Below are positions 33,533 through 42,376 of a stretch of 64,000 nt of DNA, in pieces (position 1 is the stretch's first letter; every line of letters starts with the position of its first letter). Source of the DNA: Sphingomonas_Q fennica_A (GTDB lineage Bacteria; Pseudomonadota; Alphaproteobacteria; Sphingomonadales; Sphingomonadaceae); contig JAQIJD010000013.1 in NCBI GenBank assembly GCA_036946415.1, positions 1 to 64,000 on the forward strand, written 5' to 3'. A program made the position numbers and the translations under genes. The notes below the pieces were generated by a model, which saw only the letters and a list, made by a program, of their open reading frames with translations, searched no databases and had not been told where the DNA came from.

Positions 33533-34936
33533 ATGTCGAACCTGGAACAAGTGCTGGCCGCCGCCGGCAACCCCGTCCACATGCTGCGCAATTCGCAGAT
33601 CGGCGCCTACATCTATCCGGTGGTCGCGCCCGAGTTCCACAACTGGCGCAACGAACAGTGGGCCTGGCAGCACAGCGCGGTGCTGTTCGACCAGTCGCAC
33701 CACATGGTCGATCTCTACATCCGCGGCAAGGATGCGCTGAAGCTCATCAGCGACACCGCGATCAACTCGACCAAGAACTTCAAGATCAACCAGGCCAAGC
33801 AATATGTGCCGACGACGCCTTACGGCCATGTCATCGGCGACGGCATCCTGTTCTACCTGGCCGAGGAAGAGTTCGTCTACGTCGGCCGCGCGCCGGCCGC
33901 CAACTGGCTGCGCTATCATGGCGAGACCGGCGGCTATGACGTCGATATCGTCGTCGACGATCGCTCGCCCTCGCGCCCGATGGGCAAGCCCGTCAACCGC
34001 ATCTCGTGGCGCTTCCAGATCCAGGGCCCGAACGCCTGGCCGATCATCGAGAAGCTGAACGGCGGCCCGGTCGAGCAGCTCCGTTTCTTCAACATGAGCG
34101 AGATCACCATCGCCGGCCGCAAGGTGCGCGTGCTGCGTCACGGCATGGCGGGTGCGCCCGGCCTCGAGCTGTGGGGCCCTTATGCCGAGCAGGAGGAGAT
34201 TCGCGCCGCGATCCTCGAGGCGGGCAAGGAATTCGGCCTGGTCCCCGTCGGCAGCCGCGCCTATCCGTCCAACACGCTGGAATCCGGCTGGATCCCCTCG
34301 CCGCTCCCCGCCATCTACACCGGCGAGAAGCTGAAGGCCTATCGCGAGTGGCTGCCCGCCGACAGCTATGAGGCGACCGGCGGTCTCGGCGGTTCGTTCG
34401 TGTCCGAGAATATCGAGGATTATTACGTCAACCCGTACGAGATCGGCTACGGCCCGTTCGTGAAGTTCGATCACGACTTCCACGGCCGCGAGGCGCTCGA
34501 AGCGCTCGCCAAGGACCAGCAGCGCCACAAGGTGACGCTGGCCTGGTCGGGCGAGGACATGGCGAAGATCTACGCCTCGCTGTTCACCGCCGGGCATGGC
34601 GAGACCTACAAGTTCTTCGACCTGCCGCTCGCCAACTATGCCTCGTCCAACTACGATGCGGTCGTGAACACGAACGGCGACGTCGTCGGCGTGTCGATGT
34701 TCACCGGCTACAGCTGGAACGAGAAGTCGGCGCTGTCGCTCGCCACCGTCAAGCCCGAGATCAAGGTCGGTGACGACGTCAAGGTCGTCTGGGGCGAAGA
34801 GAATGGCGGCACCAAGAAGACCACGGTCGAGCCGCACAAGCAGCTCGACGTCAACGCCATCGTCTCGCCGGTGCCTTACTCCAAGGTCGCCCGCGAGGAA
34901 TATGAAGGCGGCTGGCGCCTGACCGCCAACGCCTGA
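33533..34936 (+). CDS. ligM: LigM-type tetrahydrofolate-dependent vanillate/3-O-methylgallate O-demethylase
   Basis: 467 residues, in the aminomethyltransferase (GcvT) fold. The sequence is very close to what is known of Sphingobium LigM along its length, including NSQIGAYIYPVV, HHMVDLYIRGKDALKL, GRAPAANWLRYH and GSRAYPSNTLESGWIPSP. LigM moves the methoxy methyl of lignin-derived aromatics to THF, giving 5-methyl-THF and a catechol. The related syringate demethylase DesA is the main alternative. GAGAGAGG precedes the ATG. It is monocistronic, ending at a strong terminator, and diverges from purU. Confidence 0.88.
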   Translation: MSNLEQVLAAAGNPVHMLRNSQIGAYIYPVVAPEFHNWRNEQWAWQHSAVLFDQSHHMVDLYIRGKDALKLISDTAINSTKNFKINQAKQYVPTTPYGHVIGDGILFYLAEEEFVYVGRAPAANWLRYHGETGGYDVDIVVDDRSPSRPMGKPVNRISWRFQIQGPNAWPIIEKLNGGPVEQLRFFNMSEITIAGRKVRVLRHGMAGAPGLELWGPYAEQEEIRAAILEAGKEFGLVPVGSRAYPSNTLESGWIPSPLPAIYTGEKLKAYREWLPADSYEATGGLGGSFVSENIEDYYVNPYEIGYGPFVKFDHDFHGREALEALAKDQQRHKVTLAWSGEDMAKIYASLFTAGHGETYKFFDLPLANYASSNYDAVVNTNGDVVGVSMFTGYSWNEKSALSLATVKPEIKVGDDVKVVWGEENGGTKKTTVEPHKQLDVNAIVSPVPYSKVAREEYEGGWRLTANA

Positions 34937-34983
34937 TCCGGCACGGGCCGCCCGGCGAGGGCGGCCCGATGGCGATACGAAAG

Positions 34984-35016
34984 GGGCGGGCTGCTGCGGC
35001 GGCCCGCCCTTTTTCT
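34984..35016 (+). terminator. rho-independent terminator of ligM
   Basis: Stem GGGCGGGC (34984-34991) with GCCCGCCC (35002-35009), extended by flanking AAG/CTT, and followed by TTTTTCTT. A second hairpin without a U-tract (GGGCCGCC / GGCGGCCC, about 34944-34967) precedes it. Confidence 0.92.
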
Positions 35017-35082
35017 TGCCGGGCGCCCTTTATCCTTGGCGAAACCACCCCAACTCTTGACTAGATTCGGCCGGCAAATCGG

Positions 35083-35868
35083 TCAATGCTCCCACTTTAG
35101 GCCTGACACATCAAACTCGAATTGCGGATCGCCAGCATTATACATAGTCTTCTCCAGAAGAAGTTTCTTGGAATTTTTAAGCTTTCCTATAAAGCGCTTC
35201 GCTCCGACAACGAAGATGGTATCACTGCTATTATCGGCCGGTCCGTTAAAGCTGATCCGCTCCGGCGAGCCCGTATCAAATCGAACCATTCCGCTGCACC
35301 CTTCGTAAGACGGACACATGAGCTGTCCGGAACTCACCGTGAACACGACATCTGTCCCGCTTGAGGGCATTCGACGAACGGTCATCCTCATGGTCGTCTC
35401 CGCGTCATATGGCGAATCTTGACGGATGGAATTGGTGCTGGTCGTCGTGGCAAAATATGACTTTCCGCCATGCATCTTATCTTCGTCTTCGGAATAGGAC
35501 CAAGGGCTTGACGGCTGGCTTACGCCAGCTGACGCGTCGCTACCCATGCCAGCCGGTTCACCACGATCATCGAGCGTATTCACGGCGTCGGTTGCCGCAT
35601 TTGGTTCACTCAAGTTCTCCGAGCTTGCGGATACAAGCGACGTATCCGTTTTTTGGCTGCCACCAGAAATCGCTATCATGACAATAAAGAACAGGACTAT
35701 CGCGAGGGCGATTCCAACCTTCCGCCCAGCCTTGCCACCTCGCTTGGCGTTATCCTGCTGCGGCTCGCTATTCTGCTTTATTTGAGCTGTTACGGCTTGC
35801 GATGCGCCGCAGTTACTGCAAAATTTGGAATCAGTCGCTATACTCGCATTGCACTGACTACATATCAT
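35083..35868 (-). CDS. zinc-ribbon membrane-anchored protein of unknown function, AT-richer than its surroundings
   Basis: 261 residues. Two CxxC pairs at the very start (MICSQCNAS and KFCSNCGAS) make a zinc ribbon. A basic stretch leads to one transmembrane helix (VGIALAIVLFFIVMIAI), then an extracytoplasmic low-complexity Ser/Asp/Gly region and a C-terminal beta domain with MRMTVRRMPSSGTDVVFTVSSG, a Cys pair around LMCPSYEGCSG and a final FEFDVSGLKW. The last domain recurs in uncharacterised bacterial proteins. Codon use and base composition differ sharply from neighbours, and an IS lies 82 bp away, so the gene was probably acquired by transfer. The ATG at 35868 follows GGGGGGAG. Confidence 0.72.
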   Translation of the reverse strand: MICSQCNASIATDSKFCSNCGASQAVTAQIKQNSEPQQDNAKRGGKAGRKVGIALAIVLFFIVMIAISGGSQKTDTSLVSASSENLSEPNAATDAVNTLDDRGEPAGMGSDASAGVSQPSSPWSYSEDEDKMHGGKSYFATTTSTNSIRQDSPYDAETTMRMTVRRMPSSGTDVVFTVSSGQLMCPSYEGCSGMVRFDTGSPERISFNGPADNSSDTIFVVGAKRFIGKLKNSKKLLLEKTMYNAGDPQFEFDVSGLKWEH

Positions 35869-35950
35869 CTCATCTCCCCCCTCACTTTTGGCTGAATAGA
35901 ACCATACGATGTGGAAGGAGCGGAAGTCCATCCGAACAACATTCGGATTA

Positions 35951-36793
35951 GGCCGCGTCTGCATTTAGAGGATTCCGTTTAGCTGGAAGTTCTGATTCAA
36001 GGCTGGTGAAGGAGCCGGTCGATGAGCAGACGGACGCTGACGGATGAGCAATGGGATCGGATCGCTGGGTATCTTCCCGGTCGGGAAGGGACGCGGGGGC
36101 GCAGCGGCGTGGACAATCGGCTGTTTGTGGACGCGATCCTGTGGATGGCAGGCAATGCGGCGCGCTGGCGTGATCTGCCGGAGGTGTTCGGCAAGTGGAC
36201 AGGGGTGCATGCGCGGTTCCGGCGCTGGTCGCATGCCGGTGTTTGGGAACGGCTTTTTCAGAGCCTGGCCGACACGCCGGACTTCGAATACGTCCTGATC
36301 GACAGCACCATCTCGAAGGCCCATGCCGATGCCAGCGGCGCAAAAGGGGGGCTGAAGCTGCCGCGATCGGCCGGTCCCGTGGTGGTCTGACAACCAAACT
36401 GCATGCCGCGGTGGATGCTATCGGCCTGCCGATCCGCATTCATCCGACGCCGGGGCAATGGGGCGACCGTCCGCAGGCCGAGGTGCTGCTGGCGGGCCTG
36501 AAGGGCGTCGGCCACGTCATCGCCGACGCCGCCTATGACGCCGATCCGCTACGCGCCTTCATCACCGACAGTCTCGGTGCGACCGCGCATATCAAGTCCA
36601 ACCCCAGCCGAACGGCAAAGCCTCCCATCGACTGGCGCCTCTACAAGGAACGCCATCAGGTTGAGTGCTTCTTCAACAAGCTCAAACGCTTCAGACGGAT
36701 CGCCCTGCGCTGCGAGAAGACCATTTCCGCCTTCATGGGCTTCGTCCATCTCGCATGCGCCATGATCTGGCTCCGCTAAATGCAGACAATGCC
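35951..36793 (+). mobile_element. IS5-family (IS427-group) insertion sequence
   Basis: 843 bp. The ends are inverted: GGCCGCGTCTGCATTTAG at 35951-35968 and its complement-reverse counterpart GGCATTGTCTGCATTTAG read inward from 36793, 15 of 18 matching with a perfect inner 12 bp. TA flanks both ends (35949-35950 and 36794-36795), the expected short target duplication. The element contains one transposase in two overlapping frames. It sits between the zinc-ribbon gene and queH without breaking either. Confidence 0.88.
36022..36779 (+). CDS. IS5-family transposase, expressed across a frameshift
   Basis: The first frame (36022-36390) holds the DUF4096-like N-terminal part (RRTLTDEQWDRIAGYLPG, WMAGNAARWRDLPEVFG) and the first catalytic Asp in VLIDSTISKAHADASGAKGG. 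The second, minus-one, frame takes over at AAAAGGGGGG (36342-36351) and gives IGRSRGGLTTKLHAAVDA, the second Asp in HVIADAAYDADPL and the Glu in YKERHQVECFFNKLKRFRRI, to 36779. The DDE triad is complete when the frames join. An A/G slip site is the known mode of control in this group, so the element may be active. Confidence 0.85.
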
Positions 36794-36841
36794 TAAAGCC
36801 ATGGATGCAATTAACCCCCGCCTCTGCTAAAGCAGCGCCCC

Positions 36842-37504
36842 ATGACCGACATCGATCGCCCCATCCTCACCCCCCCGGACGGCCACAAAAAGGTGCTGCT
36901 CCACAGCTGCTGCGCGCCCTGTTCCGGCGAGGTGATGGAGGCGATGACGGCGAGCGGGATCGACTATACGATCTTCTTCTACAACCCGAACATCCACCCG
37001 CGGGAGGAGTATCTGCTCCGCAAGGACGAGAATATCCGCTTCGCCGAGACGCATGACGTGCCCTTCGTCGATGCCGATTACGATACCGCCAATTGGTTCA
37101 AGCGCGCCCGCGGGCTGGAGCAGGAGCCGGAGCGCGGCGCGCGCTGCACGATGTGCTTCGACATGCGGTTCGAACGCACCGCCCTCTACGCGCACGAACA
37201 TGGCTTCCCCGTCATCACCTCCTCGCTCGGCATCTCGCGCTGGAAGAACATGGCGCAGATCAACGATTGCGGGGAGCGCGCCGCCAGCCACTATCCCGAC
37301 ATCGCCTATTGGACGTTCAACTGGCGCAAGGGCGGCGGCGCTGCGCGGATGATCGAAATCTCCAAGCGCGAGCATTTCTACCAGCAGGAATATTGCGGCT
37401 GCGTCTATTCGCTGCGCGATACCAACGCCCACCGCGTCTCGCAGGGGCGCGAGGAGATCCGCATCGGCGAACTCTATTATGGCGACACCCCCGCCGCCGG
37501 CTGA
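36842..37504 (+). CDS. queH: epoxyqueuosine reductase QueH
   Basis: 220 residues. Cys motifs LLHSCCAPCSGEV, GARCTMCFDMRF and YCGCVYS supply the iron-sulfur and metal ligands of QueH (DUF208), which converts epoxyqueuosine to queuosine in tRNA as an alternative to QueG. The middle has FYNPNIHPREEY and TSSLGISRWKNM. The ATG follows the right end of the IS by 48 bp, so the insertion may have displaced the native promoter. It is followed by a GNAT gene four bases later. Confidence 0.93.
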   Translation: MTDIDRPILTPPDGHKKVLLHSCCAPCSGEVMEAMTASGIDYTIFFYNPNIHPREEYLLRKDENIRFAETHDVPFVDADYDTANWFKRARGLEQEPERGARCTMCFDMRFERTALYAHEHGFPVITSSLGISRWKNMAQINDCGERAASHYPDIAYWTFNWRKGGGAARMIEISKREHFYQQEYCGCVYSLRDTNAHRVSQGREEIRIGELYYGDTPAAG

Positions 37505-37508
37505 CGCG

Positions 37509-38033
37509 ATGCTCCTCCGCCCCGCCCGCCCCGCGGACGCCTGGCCGCTGGCTGCGCTCAAGCGCGACACTTTCCGCGAGACGTTCGTCGAGGGTTTCGC
37601 CATCCCCTATCCCGCGGACGAGCTGGCGCTGTTCGAGGCGGCGGCCTACTCCCCCGCCGCCGTCGCCGCCGAACTGGCCGATCCCGGAACCGCGCAATGG
37701 GTTGTGGAGGCGGCGGACGGCGCGCTCATGGGCTATGCCAAGGCCGGCGCCTGCACGCTGCCTCACCCGGATGTCGCGCCCGGTGCGGCCGAACTGAAGC
37801 AACTCTATCTGCGCGATGCGGCGCAGGGCCGCGGCCTCGGCCTCGCGCTGTTCGATACGGCGATGGCGCATCTTGCCGCCGCCCGGCCGGGGCCGGTGTG
37901 GCTCGGCGTCTGGTCTGGCAATTTCCGCGCGCAGACCTTCTACACCGATCGCGGCTTCGCCCCCGCCGGCACCTACCGCTTCAAGGTCGGGCGGACGTGG
38001 GAGGACGAGGAATATATCTTCCGCCGGGGCTGA
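37509..38033 (+). CDS. GNAT family N-acetyltransferase
   Basis: 174 residues from ATG 37509; a longer start at 37479 would overlap queH. Motifs: ARPADAWPLAALKRDTFRETF at the beginning, AELKQLYLRDAAQGRGLGLALFD (acetyl-CoA pyrophosphate loop Q-G-R-G-L-G) and the C-terminal NFRAQTFYTDRGFAPAGTYRF. Substrate unknown. Four-base spacing after queH indicates cotranscription. Confidence 0.88.
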   Translation: MLLRPARPADAWPLAALKRDTFRETFVEGFAIPYPADELALFEAAAYSPAAVAAELADPGTAQWVVEAADGALMGYAKAGACTLPHPDVAPGAAELKQLYLRDAAQGRGLGLALFDTAMAHLAAARPGPVWLGVWSGNFRAQTFYTDRGFAPAGTYRFKVGRTWEDEEYIFRRG

Positions 38034-38037
38034 CCGA

Positions 38038-38262
<225 letters not shown>

Positions 38263-38274
38263 GCTCCCTCGTCC

Positions 38275-38997
38275 TCAGTACATATGCTGGCCGCCGTTGA
38301 TCGACAGCGTCGATCCGGTGACGAAGCCCGCATCCTCCGAACAGAGGAAGGCCACGCCGCGCGCGATCTCGTGCGCCTGCCCCAGCCGGCCGACCGGCAC
38401 CTTGGCGACGATCTTGGCCAGCACGTCGGCCGGCACCGCCGCCACCATGTCGGTATCGATATAGCCCGGCGCGATCGCATTCACGGTGATGCCGAAGCGC
38501 GCGCCTTCCTGCGCCAGCGCCTTGGTGAAGCCGTGGATGCCGGACTTGGCGGCGGCATAGTTCACCTGTCCGTATTGGCCGGCCTGCCCGTTGATCGAAC
38601 CGATGTTGACGATCCGGCCGAAGCCGCGGTCCTTCATGCCCGAAAAGGTCGCCTTGGCCATGTTGAAGCAGCCGCCGAGGTTGGTGTCGATCACCGCCTT
38701 CCAAGCCTCGTAGCTCATCTTCAGGAGCGTGCCGTCGCGGGTGATGCCGGCATTGTTGACGACGATGTCGACCGGGCCGAGATCGGCCTCGACCTGCTTC
38801 ACGCCCGCCGCGCACGCCTCATGGTCGGACACGTCCCAGGCATAGGCCTTGATGCCCGTGCGATCGGTGAAGGCGGCAGCGCGCTCGGCATTGCCGGCAT
38901 AATTGGCCGCCACCGTCACTCCCTGTTCCTGCAAGGCGAGGCTGATCGCCTCGCCGATGCCACGGGTGCCGCCGGTGACGATCGCTACTCGGGCCAT
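38275..38997 (-). CDS. phaB: acetoacetyl-CoA reductase
   Basis: 240 residues, classical SDR. NADPH-binding TGGTRGIG, NNAG (VDIVVNNAGITRDGTLLKM) and the catalytic S-Y-K (IGSINGQAGQYGQVNYAAAKSG) are present, and the end VTGSTLSINGGQHMY is distinctive for PhaB. It reduces acetoacetyl-CoA to (R)-3-hydroxybutyryl-CoA for polyhydroxybutyrate. phaA and phaC are not nearby. GGAG precedes the ATG at 38997. Confidence 0.93.
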   Translation of the reverse strand: MARVAIVTGGTRGIGEAISLALQEQGVTVAANYAGNAERAAAFTDRTGIKAYAWDVSDHEACAAGVKQVEADLGPVDIVVNNAGITRDGTLLKMSYEAWKAVIDTNLGGCFNMAKATFSGMKDRGFGRIVNIGSINGQAGQYGQVNYAAAKSGIHGFTKALAQEGARFGITVNAIAPGYIDTDMVAAVPADVLAKIVAKVPVGRLGQAHEIARGVAFLCSEDAGFVTGSTLSINGGQHMY

Positions 38998-39088
38998 GGA
39001 CTGTCTCCTCTCCGCTCTGGTCGTTGCGCACATGTAAGCACTGAACGGCGCACGCGGGAAGCGGGTCCGTTGCAAAGGATTGCGATCG

Positions 39089-40084
39089 TCAGATCCAGCC
39101 GGCCAGCTCGCGCTCGATCAGCCCGGCCAGCAGATCGATCCCCGCCGCCCCGTCGTTGAGGCAGGGGATGTAGTGGAACCGCTCGCCCCCGGCGCCCAGG
39201 AAACTGTCGCGCCCGCGCAGCGCCAGCTCCTCCAGCGTCTCCAGGCAATCGGCCGAGAAGCCGGGGGCGACGATCGCCAGCCGCCGGACGCCCTCGCGCG
39301 CCAGCCGCTCCAGCGTCGCGTCGGTCGCCGGCTCCAGCCATTTGGCGCGGCCGAAGCGGGACTGGAAGCTCGTCACCACCTCCCGCCCCAGCGCGTCGGA
39401 CAGGAGGCGCGCGGTCTTGCGGCAGTGGCAGTGATAGGGATCGCCCAATTCCAGCGTCCGCTGCGGCATGCCGTGGAAGCTCGCCACCAGCACCTCGGGC
39501 ACGAAATCGAGCGTCGCGAGGTCCGCCTCGATCGATCGGGCGAGGGCGGCGATATAGGCCGGATCGTCGTGATAGGGCGGCAGCGTACGGATCGCCGGCT
39601 GCCAGCGCATCGTGGCGAGCGCCGCGAACGCCCGGTCGTTGGCGGTGGCGGTCGTCGCCGCGCAATATTGGGGATAGAGCGGCGCGATCAGGATGCGCTC
39701 GCACCCGCCCGCCTTCAGCGCCGCCAGCCGATCGGCGATCGCCGGGCGGCCGTAGCGCATCGCCCAGTCGACCACCGCCCGGCCCGCGAACCGCGCCGCC
39801 AGCGCCTGCCCTTGCGCGCGCGTGATCGCAGCGAGCGGCGATCCGTCCTCGCGCCACACCTGCTGGTAGGCGTGCGCCGATTTCTTCGGCCGCGTCGTCA
39901 GCACGATCCCGCGCAGGATCGGCTGCCACAGGATCGGCGGTATCTCCACCACCCGCCGGTCGGACAGGAATTCGCCGAGATAGCGGCGCACCGCCGGCGC
40001 ATCGGGTGCGTCGGGCGTGCCGAGGTTGACGATCAGGACGCCGATCCTCGGCGCCGCGACCGGCGGGTGGCCGGCGGGGATCAT
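39089..40084 (-). CDS. hemH: ferrochelatase
   Basis: 331 residues. RIGVLIVNLGTPDAPDAPAVRRYL at the start, the catalytic His in LVASFHGMPQRTL, and a conserved FQSRFGRAKWLEPATD and LAIVAPGFSADCLETLEEL identify HemH, which inserts Fe(II) into protoporphyrin IX in the last step of protoheme synthesis. The ATG at 40084 overlaps the stop of the molybdenum hydroxylase gene (ATGA). Confidence 0.96.
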   Translation of the reverse strand: MIPAGHPPVAAPRIGVLIVNLGTPDAPDAPAVRRYLGEFLSDRRVVEIPPILWQPILRGIVLTTRPKKSAHAYQQVWREDGSPLAAITRAQGQALAARFAGRAVVDWAMRYGRPAIADRLAALKAGGCERILIAPLYPQYCAATTATANDRAFAALATMRWQPAIRTLPPYHDDPAYIAALARSIEADLATLDFVPEVLVASFHGMPQRTLELGDPYHCHCRKTARLLSDALGREVVTSFQSRFGRAKWLEPATDATLERLAREGVRRLAIVAPGFSADCLETLEELALRGRDSFLGAGGERFHYIPCLNDGAAGIDLLAGLIERELAGWI

Positions 40085-42321
40085 GCCCGCTCCCCCAGCG
40101 GCAGGCGGCGCAGGCGCGGCGCGCCGCCCGCCGCCAGCGCATTGGCGAGCGCCGGGGCCAGCGGCGGCACCGCCAGTTCGGCGATCCCGCCGGGAGCCTC
40201 GCGACTGTCGATCATCTGCACCTCGATCTCCGGTATCTGGCCGATCAGCGGCAGGCCAAGGCCCGCGAAACCGCGCGCCACCGGCCGCCCGCCCGCGTAG
40301 GAAAAGCCCGGCCCCAGCGCATGCGCCAAGGCCCAGACGATCCCGCTCTCGATCTGCTGGCGGGCGCTGTCGGGGTGAATCAGCCGCCCCGCATCCACCG
40401 CCGCCACCACCCGCGGCACGGCAATGCCGGTGCCGCGCCGCTCCGCCTCGACCAGCAGGGCGATGACGCTGCCATAGGCGGCATGGACGGCCAGCCCCTG
40501 CCCGCCGCCCGGCCCGCTCCACCCGCCCGCGGCGGTGACGCGCTGGAGGCAGCGGGCAAGGCGCGGCTGCCCGCCGAGATGGCGGATGCGGAAGCCCAGC
40601 GGATCCTGCCCGCTCGCCGCGGCCAGTTCGTCCATGAAGCTTTCCGTGGCGAAGCAGGTCGCGGCGCGCGCGCCCGATCGCCAGACGCCGGTGGCGAGGC
40701 CGATCGCGGCGGGGGCGTGGCGGATGGTGACGGCGGGGAAGGCATAACAGGTCTCGGCCCCCGCCACCGCTTCCGGGTCGGCGGCGGTCGTGGGGGTATC
40801 GTCGCCGTCACGGAGGCGCGCCGCGGCGTCATGGCCGATCGCCGGGCTGGCGACGGTCGCCTCCCACGCCGCCACCGCGCCGTCGCCACCCAGCGTCGCC
40901 GCCAGCCGCACCAGCGCCGGCGCGCCGTGGCGGCCGCGCGCCGTCTCCTCCTCGCGCGACCAGCTCAGCTGCACGGGCCGCTTCGCCTCGACGGCGATCG
41001 CCGCCGCCTGCGCGATCGCGTCCATCTCCAGCTTGCGGCCGAACCCGCCGCCGACGAAGGTCGGGAACAGCGTCACCTGCGCCTCGCCAAGCCCCGCGGC
41101 GCGGGCGGCGGCGGCGCGGGCCAGCGCCGGGGCCTGGGTCGGCGCCCATATCTCCAGCCGCCCGGCGGCAAGGCGCGCGGTGGCCGCCAGCGGCTCGATC
41201 GTGGCATGCGGCATCGACGGCAGCGCGTAATCGGCGGTGTGTCGCACGCCGCCCGCCGGTGCCTCGGCGGCGGTGCCGATCACCTCGCCCCCGCCCGCCA
41301 TCGCCGTAGCGAGCGCGGCGGCGATCGCGGCATCGTCGATCGGCGTGCCCCCGGCGAAGCGGATCCGCGCGGCCGCCGCGGCGCGCTCCGCCGCCCAGCC
41401 GTTGGCGGCGACCACCGCCACCCACCCCTCGCGGCGGACGATCGCCACCACCCCCGGCACCGCCCGCGCCGCCGCCTCGTCCACCGCCGCCACCGTCTCG
41501 CCGGGGCCGCCCGTGCGGACGGCGGCATGGACGAGGCCGGGCAGCCGCACGTCGCCGGCATATTGCGCGGTGCCGTCCACCTTGGAGGGATGGTCGATCC
41601 GCGGCACCGCCCGGCCGGAAATGCCGCCCTCGCCCGGCTCGCGCAGCGGCAAGGCCGTCGGCGGGGCGAAGCCGACGGCGGCGGCGGCCACCTCGCCGAA
41701 GCGGATCTTCTCCTCGCCATGCGTGACGAAGCCGGCCGCGGTGTCGAGCGCCTGCCAGTCGGCGTTGAACCGTTCGGCCGCCGCCATGCACAGCAGCGCC
41801 CGCGCCGCCGCCCCCGCCGCGCGCAGCGGCGGCTCGAACGCGCGGATCGAGCTCGATCCCGCCGTCAGCATCCACGCCGCCCGCCGCTCCGCCTGCGGCC
41901 CGACATGCGCCAGCGCCCGGTCGATGGCGGAAGGGTGGAGGCCGGCGATCCCCTCCGCCAGCGCCACGGCATTGGCGTAGAGCGGGCTGATCGGCGCCGG
42001 CTCGACGCCGATCGTCCGCCAGTCCGCCCCCAGTTCGTCCGCCAGCATCTGCGGCAGCGCAGTCCACGCGCCCTGCCCGGTCTCCGCCTGCGGTACGACG
42101 ACGGTGACGTGCCCGTCCTCCCCGATCTTGAGATAGGCGCCGAGGATCGTCTCGCCCGGCGCGGCCACGAGGTTCGGGCGATAGCGGCGCGGCCACAGCC
42201 CCCAGGCGACGACCAGCCCTACGCCAGCACCACCGCCCACCAGCAATTGCCGGCGGCTGACGATCGGCCCCGCGGGCGCCCGGCGGGCGGCGGGGGTGCG
42301 GGCGGGATCGGGCGGCACCAT
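40081..42321 (-). CDS. xanthine dehydrogenase family molybdopterin-binding subunit with Tat-type signal
   Basis: 746 residues. The N-terminus has SRRQLLVGGGAGVGLVVAW, a twin-arginine signal or anchor. The body carries two hydroxylase halves with VVVPQAETGQGAWTALPQMLADEL (Mo-pterin motif), TFVGGGFGRKLEMDAIAQA and a C-terminal conserved Glu near EAPGGIAELAVPPLAPALANAL. It belongs to the isoquinoline 1-oxidoreductase-like branch that oxidises N-heterocycles or aldehydes in the periplasm. The usual 2Fe-2S partner gene is absent from the neighbourhood. It overlaps hemH by 4 bp. Confidence 0.88.
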   Translation of the reverse strand: MVPPDPARTPAARRAPAGPIVSRRQLLVGGGAGVGLVVAWGLWPRRYRPNLVAAPGETILGAYLKIGEDGHVTVVVPQAETGQGAWTALPQMLADELGADWRTIGVEPAPISPLYANAVALAEGIAGLHPSAIDRALAHVGPQAERRAAWMLTAGSSSIRAFEPPLRAAGAAARALLCMAAAERFNADWQALDTAAGFVTHGEEKIRFGEVAAAAVGFAPPTALPLREPGEGGISGRAVPRIDHPSKVDGTAQYAGDVRLPGLVHAAVRTGGPGETVAAVDEAAARAVPGVVAIVRREGWVAVVAANGWAAERAAAAARIRFAGGTPIDDAAIAAALATAMAGGGEVIGTAAEAPAGGVRHTADYALPSMPHATIEPLAATARLAAGRLEIWAPTQAPALARAAAARAAGLGEAQVTLFPTFVGGGFGRKLEMDAIAQAAAIAVEAKRPVQLSWSREEETARGRHGAPALVRLAATLGGDGAVAAWEATVASPAIGHDAAARLRDGDDTPTTAADPEAVAGAETCYAFPAVTIRHAPAAIGLATGVWRSGARAATCFATESFMDELAAASGQDPLGFRIRHLGGQPRLARCLQRVTAAGGWSGPGGGQGLAVHAAYGSVIALLVEAERRGTGIAVPRVVAAVDAGRLIHPDSARQQIESGIVWALAHALGPGFSYAGGRPVARGFAGLGLPLIGQIPEIEVQMIDSREAPGGIAELAVPPLAPALANALAAGGAPRLRRLPLGERA

Positions 42322-42376
42322 CCCCCGCCCATAGCAAAGCCCCCGCCCCCCGCCAGCCCCTCGCCGCGATCCGCGG

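Noticed and set aside
36022..36390. Transposase judged a plain pseudogene because of two frames
   Set aside because: The frames meet at A4G6 in the direction expected for programmed minus-one shifting, and all three catalytic residues are kept.
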